Shown piece after piece: positions 1-8,516 of a stretch of 64,000 bases of DNA. The stretch lies in contig NZ_CP129994.1 of NCBI RefSeq assembly GCF_030505615.1, positions 1 through 64,000 on the forward strand, read 5' to 3'. This DNA comes from Salinibaculum rarum (GTDB lineage Archaea; Halobacteriota; Halobacteria; Halobacteriales; Haloarculaceae). The notes under the pieces were generated by a model. It saw nothing but the letters and a program-made list of their open reading frames with translations. It did not search any database and was not told where the DNA came from. Both the position numbers and the translations under genes were made by a program. Each line of letters starts with the position of its first letter. Within the stretch, counting starts at the first letter, position 1.

Positions 1-210
1 AAGGCTGACCTCCAAGCCCAGATTGACGAGTGGGAGGTAGCGTATGATGTAGACTCACCAGAGAGCCCCTGTGCGTGCGCAAGTGATACGGATAACGTTG
101 AGATAATTCGGGAGATGAAGAAAACAGTGGGTAACTGGGAACACATCCAAAGTCACCTTCAAGTTGTTGACCTAGCGATTGAATATTACAACACCTTCAC
201 GTATCTCTGA
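1..210 (+). CDS. C-terminal fragment of an unknown protein (cut by window edge)
   Basis: Frame 1 is open from the first base to a TGA at 208-210, giving 69 residues that end in EYYNTFTYL. The stretch is rich in acidic and amphipathic residues (QIDEWEVAYD, EIIREMKK, HIQSHLQVVDLAIEYY) and looks helical. A CxC (Cys-Ala-Cys) occurs at about residue 24. The gene starts left of the window, so its family cannot be told. Coding is supported by the open frame and haloarchaeal-like composition only. Confidence 0.55.
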   Translation, partial: KADLQAQIDEWEVAYDVDSPESPCACASDTDNVEIIREMKKTVGNWEHIQSHLQVVDLAIEYYNTFTYL

Positions 211-409
211 GGATCTGTCCTTGTCCACTCCTATCTCTTTGAAGTCCTTCCTCTATAATTAGGTACTGTCGTTCAGACACGATGACACCACGTAGTGTCT
301 GCACTCAGTCCTTCATACAGTAGCCTACTTGCTTAGTCAGGTCATCCCTCACGAATCTCTTACGGTACTAACTTGTTCTGTTGTAACTAAGGTTCTTGTT
401 GATGAAACA

Positions 410-473
410 GGTTAACTTGTTACCCTATATGTTCACTCACAAGTTAACTTACGAGTTAACTTCTAAGGTAACC
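410..473. repeat. Cluster of GTTAACTT motifs upstream of parA
   Basis: Three copies of GTTAACTT lie at 411-418, 443-450 and 455-462, accompanied by GTTACC (419-424) and GGTAACC (467-473). They sit 80-145 bp upstream of the ParA start. A second cluster of the same motif lies at 55491-55562, where no promoter is needed. The location fits either a parA operator or a centromere-like partition site. That role is inferred from position; the motif itself is seen directly. Confidence 0.6.
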
Positions 474-553
474 CGTGTATATGTATGTATCGTGGGAAAC
501 GACTGACGTATGTCTGACGGGGCTTTATTACCTTGCCACAGTACTACGGACAT

Positions 554-1591
554 ATGGCGCAAGGACTTAAACGAGCAGCAACGTTTTGGACGGACGCTGG
601 AGGCGTCGGTAAAACCACGATAACGTCTAACGTGGGCGATATCCTCGGATCCAGAGGTAACGACGTCCTCTGCATTGACCTCGACCCGCAACACGGTGGT
701 CTCACCAAGTTCGTCGGGATGGAACACCTCCGCACGGCCGACGAATACAACCTGTTAGACGTCGTCTTCAGTGACGACAGAGACCTGAACGACATCATCG
801 TGCCTGGGGACCATCCCGAGATTAACCTCGGGTACGACCTCATTCCATCACACCGCGACCTCGAAGACTTCGCCCGCGAAATCACTGCGAAGTACGACGG
901 GAACCCACTGATGGTGATTCGGCGTCTCATCACAGAGGCCAAACTCGACAAACAGTACGACTACATCCTCGTGGACGTGCAGGGCTCCCGCGCCCAGCTC
1001 GTCGCCAACGCGATCGTCAGCACTCGCAACGTCGTCGCCCCAATCGAACTCTCCGAAAAGGGCGCCGGGAGCATTGAGGAACTCGAGTCATACATTGAAC
1101 GTCAACAGAAAAGCCTCAACCGGGAGCTGAAAGCGATGGGTGCTGGGCCCGCATCCCTCGGGATTATCGGCGTCATCCCGTACGGACTTAGTCACGGCAC
1201 CGGTAACTTCGCTACGCTGCAAAATACAGAAAAAGATGGGCTCTACAGCCTCCACCTGAAGCAAAAACCAGTCACTCCATTTGGCATCCCCGAAGCGAAA
1301 GCTGTCTCGGAGAGTCTGTCGAACAAGGTGACGCTTCGAGAGTTCATTGAGCGTGACGACACGCGCGACCTACGGGATTCCTCCTGTGAACAAGTGATCC
1401 TTCAACGGTACAAAGCGCTCGCTGACCTCATCGAGGCCGGCGAAATCAACGACCTTGACGGGCCGTACACCGCAGAGTCCGTTTTCCGCGGGTACAACGG
1501 CTCCCTGAAGAACAAAGAACGGGAAGAAGAAATTCTCCCAGACCACCTCACGGACAGTACCGACAATGCACAACCACACTCTGCTGACTGA
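554..1591 (+). CDS. ParA/Soj-family partition ATPase with altered signature lysine
   Basis: This is a 345-residue P-loop ATPase of the ParA/MinD class, which segregates low-copy replicons by forming ATP-dependent gradients on DNA. The Walker A region AGGVGKTT is at residues 15-22, followed by CIDLDPQHGGLT (switch I-like) and DYILVDVQGS (Walker B/A'). The usual deviant Walker A is KGGVGKT; here the signature lysine position is Ala15. I chose the ATG at 554 rather than the in-frame TTG at 533, because 554 places the P-loop near the N-terminus as in the family. The next gene starts 9 bp downstream, so the two are probably cotranscribed. The upstream GTTAACTT cluster is a likely operator or centromere. 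ParA family is confident; partition of this replicon is inferred. Confidence 0.88.
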   Translation: MAQGLKRAATFWTDAGGVGKTTITSNVGDILGSRGNDVLCIDLDPQHGGLTKFVGMEHLRTADEYNLLDVVFSDDRDLNDIIVPGDHPEINLGYDLIPSHRDLEDFAREITAKYDGNPLMVIRRLITEAKLDKQYDYILVDVQGSRAQLVANAIVSTRNVVAPIELSEKGAGSIEELESYIERQQKSLNRELKAMGAGPASLGIIGVIPYGLSHGTGNFATLQNTEKDGLYSLHLKQKPVTPFGIPEAKAVSESLSNKVTLREFIERDDTRDLRDSSCEQVILQRYKALADLIEAGEINDLDGPYTAESVFRGYNGSLKNKEREEEILPDHLTDSTDNAQPHSAD

Positions 1592-1599
1592 ACTGAACA

Positions 1600-2232
1600 A
1601 TGGCTACTAACGAAGACGACGACAAAGTGACCCACGGCGCAACGGACGAAGGATACGACGACGACCGCGGTCTGCTATCCCGAGACACAGGGGCAAGTAC
1701 GAGTGCCGAACCCGAGACGGAACCGCAAGAATCCGACGCGGAACCCGAATCGGAAGTCGCTGACGAGCCCCAACCAACTTCGGATTCCGGAACCACGGCG
1801 GAAACAAAGCCTTCGAAGGGTGATGATGGCGGGTCAACCCGGGGGGAAGACGCCTCACAGACTGCTTCCCCACCCGGTGTTGAGACTGGATCTTCGCCTG
1901 ACCCCGAGAATGTCGCTGTGGGAGATGAACGTGCTGAAGTGATGGCGGTGGCTGAGGCTATCGACACGCCAGCGGTTGACCCAAGTGATTCGCACGAGTT
2001 CCCCTTCTTATTCTCACGGAAGGGTGCACAGGAAGCGCGTGACCATGATTGGATTTACTTCCAGGATCACGTCGACGATGCGTACCAACAGGCAAAGCGG
2101 CAAGCAGAGGACATCTTCGGTGATGATGTCACAGAGACGGACGTGAAAGAGGCGATCTTCATCGCTGGGCTACGGAATTTCGACGACGCAGTTGGGACGA
2201 TGCACGAGTGGGGCTGTCGGGCTGACGAGTAG
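1600..2232 (+). CDS. Acidic protein downstream of parA (candidate partition partner)
   Basis: This 210-residue protein has a long, very acidic and low-complexity N-terminal half (about residues 1-120, rich in Glu, Asp, Ser, Thr, Pro). A more ordinary helical C-terminal part contains HDWIYFQDHVDDAYQQAKRQ and FIAGLRNFDDAVG. No known domain is recognised. It begins 9 bp after parA, which suggests an operon. Small non-ParB adaptor proteins often follow parA in archaeal plasmids, so a DNA-binding or ParA-partner role is plausible but not shown. The acidic half is probably disordered. Confidence 0.75.
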   Translation: MATNEDDDKVTHGATDEGYDDDRGLLSRDTGASTSAEPETEPQESDAEPESEVADEPQPTSDSGTTAETKPSKGDDGGSTRGEDASQTASPPGVETGSSPDPENVAVGDERAEVMAVAEAIDTPAVDPSDSHEFPFLFSRKGAQEARDHDWIYFQDHVDDAYQQAKRQAEDIFGDDVTETDVKEAIFIAGLRNFDDAVGTMHEWGCRADE

Positions 2233-2442
2233 TCGTCCTCGGATTCTCGCTGTTTTTCGAAGCGGTGAAGTGTGTTATGTGGCTGAGAGTGTTGTTTTCC
2301 GGTAGTTAGCGTGTTTTGGCAGGGGTGGCGGCGAGGGCGGTATTTGCTATAGCGTTATATGGTTTATATTGCTTGTATGAGTGGTGATTCAGCGGGTAGA
2401 ATGTCTAAAACCCGGGTTTAGCGCCGATGAGGTTCTGGAACT

Positions 2443-2473
2443 CTGCACTGAACTAAACAGCAAGTTAGTGCAG
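2443..2473. promoter_or_regulatory. Imperfect inverted repeat upstream of the recombinase gene
   Basis: CTGCACT at 2443-2449 is matched by AGTGCAG at 2467-2473. AACT (2451-2454) pairs with AGTT (2463-2466) if one G (2450) bulges. The central spacer is 8 nt. Its place, 41 bp upstream of the tyrosine recombinase start, fits a recombination core site or an operator. Only the symmetry is seen directly. Confidence 0.5.
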
Positions 2474-2513
2474 TAGATTTACGTACCCCTCCGCCGTATG
2501 CGAAGCATAAATC

Positions 2514-3686
2514 GTGCCACCCACTCAGAACCCCGCTAACCCCGGGGAAACACCCATCGAAACCGCACTCGACCGCTACTTCCACAGTCTCGATGCAGGC
2601 GGCTCAGAAAACACACTCCGATACGTCCTCCGAGACGGCACCGAATCCTTCCACTCATTCCTCGCCGAAAACGGCATCACGACAGTCGAACAGATCACAA
2701 CCGACACCTGCCGTGACTGGGGATACGAACTCCGAGAACGCACAGACAACGACGAAATCGCCGCCTCAACAGCTCACAACTACTTCGCATACACCCGTGC
2801 CTTCTTAGAATTCTGCAAACGCGACGGGTTACTCACGACAAACCCTGCTGAACCAGATCGCACTCAAGAATATCTCCCAGAAGATACCGGCGACCGCGAC
2901 AGACAATTCTGGGGCGAACGCGACCGGAAAGCAATCATCCAGTACGTCACAAAACGCGCAGATGAAGCCCTCAACGACGACCCAAACACATCTCTCGAGC
3001 CAGCGTATCGGGATCGTGTACTCGTGTATCTGCTCACCTTGACGGGGGCACGCGGCGCTGAGCTGTTCCGTGACCCTCATGATGAGAAACGTAACGGTCT
3101 CCGCTGGACAGATGTTGACTTCGACGCTGGGACGATTACTGTCCTTGGGAAGTCCCGAAGCTGGGAGACGATTGGGCTCACAGAGGAGTCGCGGCCGGGG
3201 TATCCAGCTACTCAACCCCCGCTTGAGCGATGGTATAACCGCGTTCAGTCGCCTCCGATAGACGATTGGCCTGTCTTCCCCACGGGGCACACCCCCTCGA
3301 AACGCGAGGCCCTGGTTGATGCGCTTGGCGAGGCCGAAACAGCCGGATTATTGGAGGAGATGACGGTTGATGAAGCACTGCGAGAAACGGAGGTTGCTCC
3401 ACCTGCGATATCCAAGAACGGCGCTCGCAGCCTGATGAAACGACTCTGTGACGATGCTGGTCTGGACATTGATGGAGAATACCTCAAGCCGCACGGCGCG
3501 CGTCGTGGCCTTGGGCATACTCTGTATGAACAGGGAGAGATTGTGAATGCACAGGGGCTTCTCCGGCACGCTTCGATCCGGACAACGCATGAGTCATACA
3601 GTGATATTCAGGCTAAGCAAGTAGCTGAGAACACCGCAGATGCTGTTTCAGGGGCTTCACAACCCTCGGACACGGAAGAGGAGTAG
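2514..3686 (+). CDS. Tyrosine recombinase / phage-type integrase
   Basis: This is a 390-residue site-specific recombinase of the XerC/D-integrase family, which cuts and rejoins DNA through a catalytic tyrosine. The N-terminal SAM-like core-binding domain covers about residues 15-115. The catalytic residues are all visible: Arg180 in TGARGAEL, His327 and Arg330 in HGARR, His352 in LLRHAS and Tyr362 in HESYSDI. The start is a GTG at 2514; no in-frame ATG gives a complete N-terminal domain. The C-terminal tail is acidic. It follows the par genes and is followed by a hairpin, so it may be a monocistronic gene for dimer resolution or integration. No tRNA or obvious att duplication was seen nearby. 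Confidence 0.9.
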   Translation: MPPTQNPANPGETPIETALDRYFHSLDAGGSENTLRYVLRDGTESFHSFLAENGITTVEQITTDTCRDWGYELRERTDNDEIAASTAHNYFAYTRAFLEFCKRDGLLTTNPAEPDRTQEYLPEDTGDRDRQFWGERDRKAIIQYVTKRADEALNDDPNTSLEPAYRDRVLVYLLTLTGARGAELFRDPHDEKRNGLRWTDVDFDAGTITVLGKSRSWETIGLTEESRPGYPATQPPLERWYNRVQSPPIDDWPVFPTGHTPSKREALVDALGEAETAGLLEEMTVDEALRETEVAPPAISKNGARSLMKRLCDDAGLDIDGEYLKPHGARRGLGHTLYEQGEIVNAQGLLRHASIRTTHESYSDIQAKQVAENTADAVSGASQPSDTEEE

Positions 3687-3695
3687 CAGAAGAGA

Positions 3696-3711
3696 CACCG
3701 GGTTTCCGGTG
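3696..3711 (+). terminator. Hairpin after the recombinase gene
   Basis: A perfect stem CACCGG (3696-3701) / CCGGTG (3706-3711) with a GTTT loop starts about 10 bp after the stop codon and is followed by AAAA. It may be a terminator or an mRNA-stabilising hairpin; archaeal terminators are often only T-tracts, so the role is uncertain. Confidence 0.4.
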
Positions 3712-4039
3712 AAAACACGCCGTTAACACCTCAAAAACCGGGTTTCTTATCGCACTGTTGCAATAAACCATATGTCGCTACATTATTACCGGGCCGTTGA
3801 GTTGCGAATGTCTCGCTGAGCGTTCACGGATTTACCCAGTTCTGACTCTCTACCTCTGGTATCTCACCCCGATCAGGCTACTGAAACCTATCAGAAAATG
3901 CGACTGCCAGCGAGGAACCGAAAAACAGCCGAAAATAGCTGCGTTACTGTTTCTTCACCCGCGCAGTTCTCTCACTCAGCTCAGCGAGTCTGCACATACA
4001 GGTTGTTGAGCGATTGGACAGTACTGCACATGCCTATCA
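3712..4039. other. Gene-free stretch with no recognised element
   Basis: No convincing coding region is seen between the recombinase hairpin and the inverted repeat at 4040. A 70-codon open frame here is rich in Ser, Arg, Leu and Pro and lacks the acidic composition of real genes in this window. Confidence 0.5.
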
Positions 4040-4058
4040 GTTAGCGTATTGCGCTAAC
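4040..4058. promoter_or_regulatory. GTTAGCG-N5-CGCTAAC inverted repeat, copy 1
   Basis: A perfect 7-5-7 palindrome preceded by CA, 30 bp before the ATG at 4089. Copies 2 and 3 are at 4568 and 12939 with identical arms and different spacers, which argues for a protein-binding site. No arm mismatch occurs in any copy. Confidence 0.65.
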
Positions 4059-4088
4059 TTTCAAGAGGGATCAGTGCCATTCCGAAGT

Positions 4089-4541
4089 ATGCCGAATACA
4101 GTTAAGCAAAGTGGGGAGGGCCCTGCACTCCAGGTCACAAAACCAGCACGTGCAGCCGAGCTCGCAGAACTTGCGACTGGTGAAGGGAAAACCGGCGTCG
4201 AGCGATGGGCTGACCTCGCTGATGTCCGTGTCTACGGGTTTGACAAAGCACTGTTAGTTGTGCGGCCGAGTGAGATGAAGTCTGAGCACATCGCAGAATT
4301 GGTTGCCAGTGCAGCACGAGACACCGGGAGTATCTATAATGGGATGGATGCGAGTGTGCGGGCAGCTGGGAATGGTTGTATGGTGTCGTTACCGGGTCTC
4401 GACAAAACGGGAATCCACGTTGACGATACAGCTCCCGTTCACCCTGGGCCAGACATACTAGTAGTGACTGACGGGAGTGCTGACCGTGCTCGGTTGGCTA
4501 AGGATTTGGTTTCGATTCGTCAAGCGCAGATCGGAGAGTGA
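4089..4541 (+). CDS. Protein of unknown function flanked by GTTAGCG palindromes
   Basis: This 150-residue soluble protein begins MPNTVKQSG; the frame is open further upstream, but that part overlaps the palindrome at 4040 and is not haloarchaeal in composition. I recognise no family. Visible segments are an alpha/beta-like core (VRVYGFDKALLVVRP, DILVVTDGSADRARLA) and a helix KSEHIAELVASAARD. Identical inverted repeats lie 30 bp before the start and 27 bp after the stop, so the gene may be controlled by a dimeric regulator, possibly itself. It stands alone between the recombinase and the histidine kinase. Confidence 0.72.
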   Translation: MPNTVKQSGEGPALQVTKPARAAELAELATGEGKTGVERWADLADVRVYGFDKALLVVRPSEMKSEHIAELVASAARDTGSIYNGMDASVRAAGNGCMVSLPGLDKTGIHVDDTAPVHPGPDILVVTDGSADRARLAKDLVSIRQAQIGE

Positions 4542-4567
4542 AAGACTCGAATTGTCTCTGTCAGCCA

Positions 4568-4586
4568 GTTAGCGCTATGCGCTAAC
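4568..4586. promoter_or_regulatory. GTTAGCG-N5-CGCTAAC inverted repeat, copy 2
   Basis: Same arms as copies 1 and 3. It lies in the short gap between two convergent genes (stops at 4541 and 4632), so here it could also act as a bidirectional terminator hairpin. The exact identity of the arms with the copies at gene starts favours a binding site. Confidence 0.6.
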
Positions 4587-4631
4587 TCATTACTTCTCGC
4601 GGAAGAGTAACGACTGCGAGCCGCCACCCGC

Positions 4632-7154
4632 TCATTCGGTTTCTGAAGGCCATGCCGGGAGGAACACATGAATCGTGGTTCCGTCAGAATCGACATCAGC
4701 AGTTAGCATTCCTCCACAGTAGGTCGTAATCCAACTCACCATCCACAGGCCAAGTCCGCTACTGTGACTGAGTTTGCTTTCTTCACCTTCTGTTAGGATA
4801 TGCTGTTCTTGCTCGGGAAGACCACTCCCAGTATCACTCACCGAGAACTGAATCTCTCCGTCATCGGTGAGTGATGCAGTGACGGTTACCTCCAGGTCGG
4901 AAGTCTCGTTGTGCTTAGTAGCGTTCGTGATGAGCTCATCTAAGACGGTCAAAATTCGCGGGTTGACTTCGTACTCTGTGAGAGTGTCAGCAACGTCAAG
5001 CGAGGTGCGTGGTTCAGTGTCTTCGAGTTTTTCTCGAACAGATTCTGTGATGGCTGTCATCGGGATGCGATTTTCTGTGGCATCTAACTGGTCGAAAATC
5101 TGCTCGATTTCATGGGCTTTCTCAGACTGAGCCATGATCTTCTGGGTTACGCGTTGGACTGTTTGGATAGCATCACGGGCTTCAGCATGCGTTTCGCTGG
5201 CATCGTGTGGTGATTCGTAGAGATCTTCGAGGATCTCCATTTGGAAATCAATCACATTCAATTCGTTTCGAAGGTTGTGTCTGAGGAGTCGGTTCAGCAC
5301 AGACAGGCGTTGTTTCCGGACGAGGTCTTCAGTCTGTTCGACCTGGATGGCGACAAATCCAACTGGGTCACCGGTTTCATCGGTCACTGGGGCGATTGTC
5401 TGCCGAGCAAGATATCGATCTCCGGCTTTCGTTTTATTGATGATTTCTTCGGAGAACACATTACTATCCAAAATCGTGGCCCAAAGTCGTTCGTAGTATT
5501 CTTCGCTCATTTCACCGGATTTGAGGATTCGCGGAGTTTTCCCGACTGCTTCCTCAGCCGTGTAACCAGTAATCTCCTCAAATGCGGGATTAACGTGACG
5601 TATTGTCCCGTCGACGTCAGTGATAAAGATTGCATATCCAGCGTGTTCAACCGCTTTTTGATACTCAGTTGCTTCTCGGTGAGCTTTGACGGCTGTAATC
5701 GTGTTCGGGATAGCCTCACCGATATCTCGGAATAATTCGACTTCAGCGTCACTGAATCCGTCCGGAACCGTTGTGTACACACCAAGAACATACCCCTCGC
5801 CGATTGGGAGTTCCAGTGGGACCACCAGACATGCAGTGATACCCCGGTCAGCAGCAGTGGCTTCCCATCCTGTCTCGCTATCAGGATCGACGTCTATGAC
5901 CTGAATCTCATCGGTTTCACTAGCTTTTCGCACTGGGTCAAAACTCTCCACATCACCACGTTGGGACTGAACGTATCCATCTGGTTGCCCAGCGACGTGC
6001 CCAGTTTCGTCGTCCGCTCGGGCAGACAACCAGACCATTCGATACGCATCGATGGTGGCCAACTTCTCGGGAATGAGCGTCGTAAACTCGGCTGGGTCCA
6101 TGTCTTCGATGAGGACTTTGTTGAGTTCGCGGAATAACCGCGCGACATCTTCGAGGTGGACGATTTCAGTTACGTCCGTGAGAGTGATTGCTTCAGACGC
6201 AGTTTCAGCCTCAATAGTCGTTCGATGTCCCTCAAATTTGGCAGGCTGGTCACCGACAGTTCGAGATATGACAGTCTTTTCACCACGGCCTAAGTTTGCT
6301 AGTTCCGCGTCGGCACTGTAGAGAGTCTGCCCTTGGATAGGGCTGTGCTCGAGAATGGCAGCTGCGCTGTCGTTGTAGTTAATGACTTTCCCCTGATCAT
6401 CCAAAATGAGTGCGCCTTCTGAGATGCTTTCAGCAATAGTTGATTGGTCAGGATTGCTGAGTCGAGTGAATTCACCGCGTGCATACCAGAGTACGCCGAG
6501 CGCGAAGATAGCGACGCCGATGGGTTCGTAATTCAGCACCAAGAATGGGCCTCCCCCGTAGTACCCCGCAATGTAGGGGATGAGAGGTAATGCAGTAACT
6601 GACACGAGTAGATAGAGCGCAGTAGGACGAGTATCGGCGTCGGCAAACGAATCGAAGAGAAACCAAAATCCGATTCCAGAGGCAGTGTACGAGAACCCAG
6701 TCGCCATCCAGTGAGGAGCAAAGTGTGTGACGCGCCCGTGCCGGAACGGTTCTGCAATAATCTGCATATCCATGTACGCCCCGTGAATCGGGTTTGTCAC
6801 CTTGACAAGAACGATCGCGCTGAACACGGACAGACCGACAAGTCGCAACGCCCGCGACCGGTGATACTGGCGGCCACTGTAAGCTGACGCAAAGTATAGC
6901 CACGCGAAAACCGTCGCAATCCCAGCGATAAGCCCGAGAATGTACACGATGCGTTTGCTCGTTAACGATGGAAGAAGGAGTTGCACCGCCATCAGGAGCG
7001 CCCAGACACCGTTCAAGAGGAATAATCCGCCGAGTCCACGGCGGATGTCGGAATGCGACAGCGATTGGACACCGGACAGTGCGCCGAGACAGACAAGACC
7101 AGCAACGCTGAATACCGACACGTAAAGCGCGTGTAGAGTTCCTCCCATAGTCAT
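4632..7154 (-). CDS. Membrane sensor histidine kinase (7TM-PAS-GAF-PAS-HisKA-HATPase)
   Basis: This is an 840-residue signal-transducing kinase that would autophosphorylate a histidine and pass the phosphate to a response regulator. Residues 1-225 contain about seven hydrophobic spans (for example LFLLNGVWALLMAVQLLL and GVAIFALGVLWYAR), matching the histidine kinase N-terminal 7TM region. A PAS domain follows (EGALILDDQGKVINYN), then a GAF-like region, then a second PAS (AGYAIFITDVDGTIRHVNPAF). The H-box is LLRHNLRNELN, and the ATPase has the N-box ELITNATKHN, G1 DTGSGLPEQ and G2 SGLGLWM. No receiver-domain gene is adjacent, so it is an orphan kinase here. The signal is unknown. Confidence 0.92.
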   Translation of the reverse strand: MTMGGTLHALYVSVFSVAGLVCLGALSGVQSLSHSDIRRGLGGLFLLNGVWALLMAVQLLLPSLTSKRIVYILGLIAGIATVFAWLYFASAYSGRQYHRSRALRLVGLSVFSAIVLVKVTNPIHGAYMDMQIIAEPFRHGRVTHFAPHWMATGFSYTASGIGFWFLFDSFADADTRPTALYLLVSVTALPLIPYIAGYYGGGPFLVLNYEPIGVAIFALGVLWYARGEFTRLSNPDQSTIAESISEGALILDDQGKVINYNDSAAAILEHSPIQGQTLYSADAELANLGRGEKTVISRTVGDQPAKFEGHRTTIEAETASEAITLTDVTEIVHLEDVARLFRELNKVLIEDMDPAEFTTLIPEKLATIDAYRMVWLSARADDETGHVAGQPDGYVQSQRGDVESFDPVRKASETDEIQVIDVDPDSETGWEATAADRGITACLVVPLELPIGEGYVLGVYTTVPDGFSDAEVELFRDIGEAIPNTITAVKAHREATEYQKAVEHAGYAIFITDVDGTIRHVNPAFEEITGYTAEEAVGKTPRILKSGEMSEEYYERLWATILDSNVFSEEIINKTKAGDRYLARQTIAPVTDETGDPVGFVAIQVEQTEDLVRKQRLSVLNRLLRHNLRNELNVIDFQMEILEDLYESPHDASETHAEARDAIQTVQRVTQKIMAQSEKAHEIEQIFDQLDATENRIPMTAITESVREKLEDTEPRTSLDVADTLTEYEVNPRILTVLDELITNATKHNETSDLEVTVTASLTDDGEIQFSVSDTGSGLPEQEQHILTEGEESKLSHSSGLGLWMVSWITTYCGGMLTADVDSDGTTIHVFLPAWPSETE

Positions 7155-7350
7155 CCTCGTTGATTTCGTGTTGTGAGTGTTCTGTTAAGTCCTGGTAGGG
7201 TCTTGCTCACGTGGAGCAGAAAACTACCACCAGGGGTAATGTTCGTGCGAAATTCTTCGGCGCGTGCAGATATATGTGTTTGGCATTGTCGGTGGCGCAA
7301 CAGCACTATCACGCTCGGATATGCTTCCTAACACTTACACGTGGTGAGTG

Positions 7351-7791
7351 ATTGAATGCCCACGACTTTAGTCGTGGGATGAAAATCCGATTCTTTATGT
7401 TCGTCTGTCGTGTTGATTGGAGTGGACATGCGACATGCTGCTGCGGGGAACCGGGTCATGCTCAAGATGGCCACGATCCGGTCTCACCACTCACACTCAC
7501 ACACCTTCGCAGCCCAACCAGCAGCGGTTGGCATGTCACCCTACGACCACGCCACGGTGGCTGAAACCGCGTGGTCGGGCCGATGGCGCGGCCCGCTGCT
7601 CACGGTGCTGAACGCCCGTGAGACCCACGCCCGATCGGGCGGGGTACGTCGAGCGGATACACTGAACACGCCACACCCTCACCGAGAGGGCCGAAGACGC
7701 ATCAGCGAACCCGCAAGCTGACAGCCGGAGCCCTCCATCCGGGAGGTCTCACGGAGGAGTCCCACGACTTCAGTCGTGGGAGGACGTCAAT
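7351..7791 (+). mobile_element. Non-autonomous IS200/IS605-like element (MITE or remnant)
   Basis: Both ends carry the same hairpin: CCCACGAC/GTCGTGGG at 7359-7378 and again at 7761-7780, the latter followed by AGGACGTCAA. Such palindromic ends with GGAGG-GTCAA-type right termini are typical of haloarchaeal IS200/IS605-family elements. The roughly 380 bp between the ends is GC-rich and holds no intact transposase or TnpB frame. A solo right end of the same type occurs at 13001. I infer a deletion derivative that could only move with a transposase supplied elsewhere. The exact cleavage points are not determined. Confidence 0.6.
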
Positions 7792-7837
7792 TCAGCCAAG
7801 AATGGTTTGAGTGGTAGTGTGTGAGTCGCATGGATAG

Positions 7838-8413
7838 TCAGTGGGTTTTGTGACGGGTGGACGTGATTTCACTATCAGTCTTGTCATCGATATTCCGAGA
7901 AAACGCGAGTAATCTCCACGGGTTATCGTTTGAATAGTATCGGACGTTCGTCAGGAGCATCCGTTGATCGAGGTGCTCTCCAAGTTGGACATCGTGCGCA
8001 TTCCCTTCTGTGAGTGTCGGCGGATTCAACGCATGGATGCGGATTTCGTGCATTCGGCCGTGCGTGGCCACTCCATCCCGGTTGTAGAGTGTTGTCACCG
8101 TCACATACTCTTCAATTTCTTTGTACTGAATGGCGGTATCATCAATGTGGACCGGCATCTCTTCATCAGTTGGGACGTTCGTTGTTCCGAAGTTGTCCGC
8201 AGACACCTCTGGGAGGACGGCTGGATCCACAGTTTCTGTGGTGCCACAGCTGCGACAAATGAATTCCCGTTCCATTTCCGACACCACCGACTCAGATGCA
8301 CTCGCAGTTTCATTGACGTCGACGCCTGGGGACTCTGTTTCATCTGCACCACAGACTAGACATCGCACAGCCAGCTGGAGTTCACTTGTTGTTGGTTCTT
8401 CACCAGAGCTCAT
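7838..8413 (-). CDS. Zinc-knuckle protein of unknown function
   Basis: This 191-residue protein has two CxxC pairs near the N-terminus, CLVCG at about residue 18 and CRSCG at about residue 53, which could together bind one zinc ion. The C-terminal part is acidic with beta-rich segments (EYVTVTTLYNRDG, RMLLTNVRYYSNDNPWRLL). No family is recognised. It follows the mobile element and is not obviously in an operon. Confidence 0.72.
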   Translation of the reverse strand: MSSGEEPTTSELQLAVRCLVCGADETESPGVDVNETASASESVVSEMEREFICRSCGTTETVDPAVLPEVSADNFGTTNVPTDEEMPVHIDDTAIQYKEIEEYVTVTTLYNRDGVATHGRMHEIRIHALNPPTLTEGNAHDVQLGEHLDQRMLLTNVRYYSNDNPWRLLAFSRNIDDKTDSEITSTRHKTH

Positions 8414-8516
8414 TGGTATCTATGTGTAGTGCGTACTCCGGGACAAAAGTCAGGGACCCATCCAATCACTGCTGGTCGTTTCACACCAGTTCTGCGAGGG
8501 TACGCTGTGAAGGGTG

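Noticed and set aside
3797..4009. 70-codon open frame between recombinase and the 4089 gene
   Set aside because: Ser/Arg/Pro-rich, not acidic, no start context, and overlaps non-coding DNA before the palindrome.
7410..7721. Open frames within the IS200/IS605-like element
   Set aside because: His/Arg-rich translations with no transposase or TnpB motif; they change between frames in a GC-rich remnant.
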